6,087 nucleotides of DNA, from assembly GCA_024405075.1 (NCBI GenBank), contig JAKSPG010000081.1, positions 1 to 6,087 on the forward strand. Direction: 5' to 3'. The DNA is from Elusimicrobiaceae bacterium (GTDB taxonomy: Bacteria > Elusimicrobiota > Elusimicrobia > Elusimicrobiales > Elusimicrobiaceae). Made by a program: the position numbers and the translations under genes. Under the pieces are notes generated by a model that saw only the letters and a program-made list of their open reading frames with translations, did not search any database and was not told where the DNA came from. Positions 5,997 through 6,087 of the stretch are shown here, piece after piece (within the stretch, counting starts at the first letter, position 1; each line of letters opens with the position of its first letter).

Positions 5997-6033
5997 AAAA
6001 AAAACTTGACATCGCTTTTTTTTTTGCTACCAT
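5997..6033 (+). promoter_or_regulatory. Strong promoter with 10-T spacer for an off-window gene or RNA
   Basis: A perfect -35 TTGACA (6006-6011) is preceded by an A8 run (5997-6004) like an UP element. A 16-nt spacer follows, containing ten consecutive Ts (6016-6025), then TACCAT (6028-6033, 4 of 6), with TG at 6025-6026 making an extended -10. Transcription should begin near 6040. The terminator ends about 30 nt upstream, so this is an independent unit. Confidence 0.7.
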
Positions 6034-6040
6034 GCGCTTA

Positions 6041-6087
6041 TAACCACGTCTCTCTGCGGGGCTACCGATGGGAAAGCAACGTGGTTG
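6041..6087 (+). ncRNA. Structured 5' leader or start of a small RNA (unassigned)
   Basis: Right at the predicted transcript start, AACCACGT (6042-6049) is the exact complement of ACGTGGTT (6079-6086), and a U-G pair (6041/6087) can extend it to 9 pairs. The 29-nt internal part includes TGC and GCA (6055-6057 and 6076-6078), which can stack on as an inner helix, and a GCGGGGCTACCGATGG stretch. No start codon with a good ribosome-binding site is seen before the window ends. The element may be a riboswitch-like leader, a ribosomal-protein-type leader or the 5' end of a small RNA. I could not match it to a known class. Confidence 0.4.

Noticed and set aside
6055..6071. A GEMM-I c-di-GMP riboswitch, suggested by GCGGGGCTACCGATGG, nearly identical to the 3' end of the known aptamer.
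   Set aside because: The 5' half of the aptamer (GGGCAAACC and GCAAAGCC blocks) is absent upstream, where the promoter lies, and the GGUA arm that pairs with UACC is missing.
6060..6086. A SAM-I (S-box) riboswitch, from the CCGATGGGAAAGCAAC stretch resembling CCCGAUGAAACCCGGCAACC.
   Set aside because: The kink-turn GGAGGGA and GGCAACC elements are not present, and the outer stem does not match the S-box layout; the likeness is too loose.

Overview
The window looks like chromosomal core DNA of a Gram-negative-type (outer-membrane) bacterium of roughly balanced GC content. Three of the seven proteins have clear Sec signal peptides that should send them across or into the envelope, and the last one ends in the aromatic residue typical of outer-membrane beta-barrels. 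The sequence does not settle the lineage. The unusual EF-P tip loop and the operon content made me think of Elusimicrobiota, but that is a guess and not a result.

Layout: positions 1-1455 (minus strand) hold the N-terminal 485 codons of a large envelope protein that runs off the left edge. It has a signal peptide, an extracytoplasmic domain, three membrane segments and a cytoplasmic tail. A compact divergent promoter region (about 1456-1585) separates it from a plus-strand run of six genes, 1586-5916: two tandem, diverged M24B Xaa-Pro-type aminopeptidases, elongation factor P (efp), a small secreted protein of unknown function, a DUF192 protein, and a predicted outer-membrane beta-barrel. Gaps are 2, 31, 2, -11 and 2 nt, and a strong rho-independent terminator follows at 5939-5974, so this is very probably one operon. 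After the terminator a new promoter (6006-6033) drives a transcript whose first about 48 nt can fold into a long stem-loop. Its gene lies beyond the right edge.

How the genes may fit together: the first three operon genes share a proline theme. M24B enzymes remove residues in front of proline, and EF-P rescues ribosomes stalled on proline runs. An M24B peptidase next to efp is a known arrangement (for example yqhT-efp in Bacillus subtilis); two paralogues in tandem is less usual. The distal three genes look like envelope or accessory genes sharing the transcript, with no evident functional link. The most notable points are the EF-P tip, where the usual modified Lys/Arg is replaced by Gln in a gapless alignment; the 10-T homopolymer between the -35 and -10 elements of the last promoter; the unassigned leader hairpin; and a probable leaderless start for the minus-strand gene. 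I see no mobile elements, CRISPR, tRNA or rRNA in the window.
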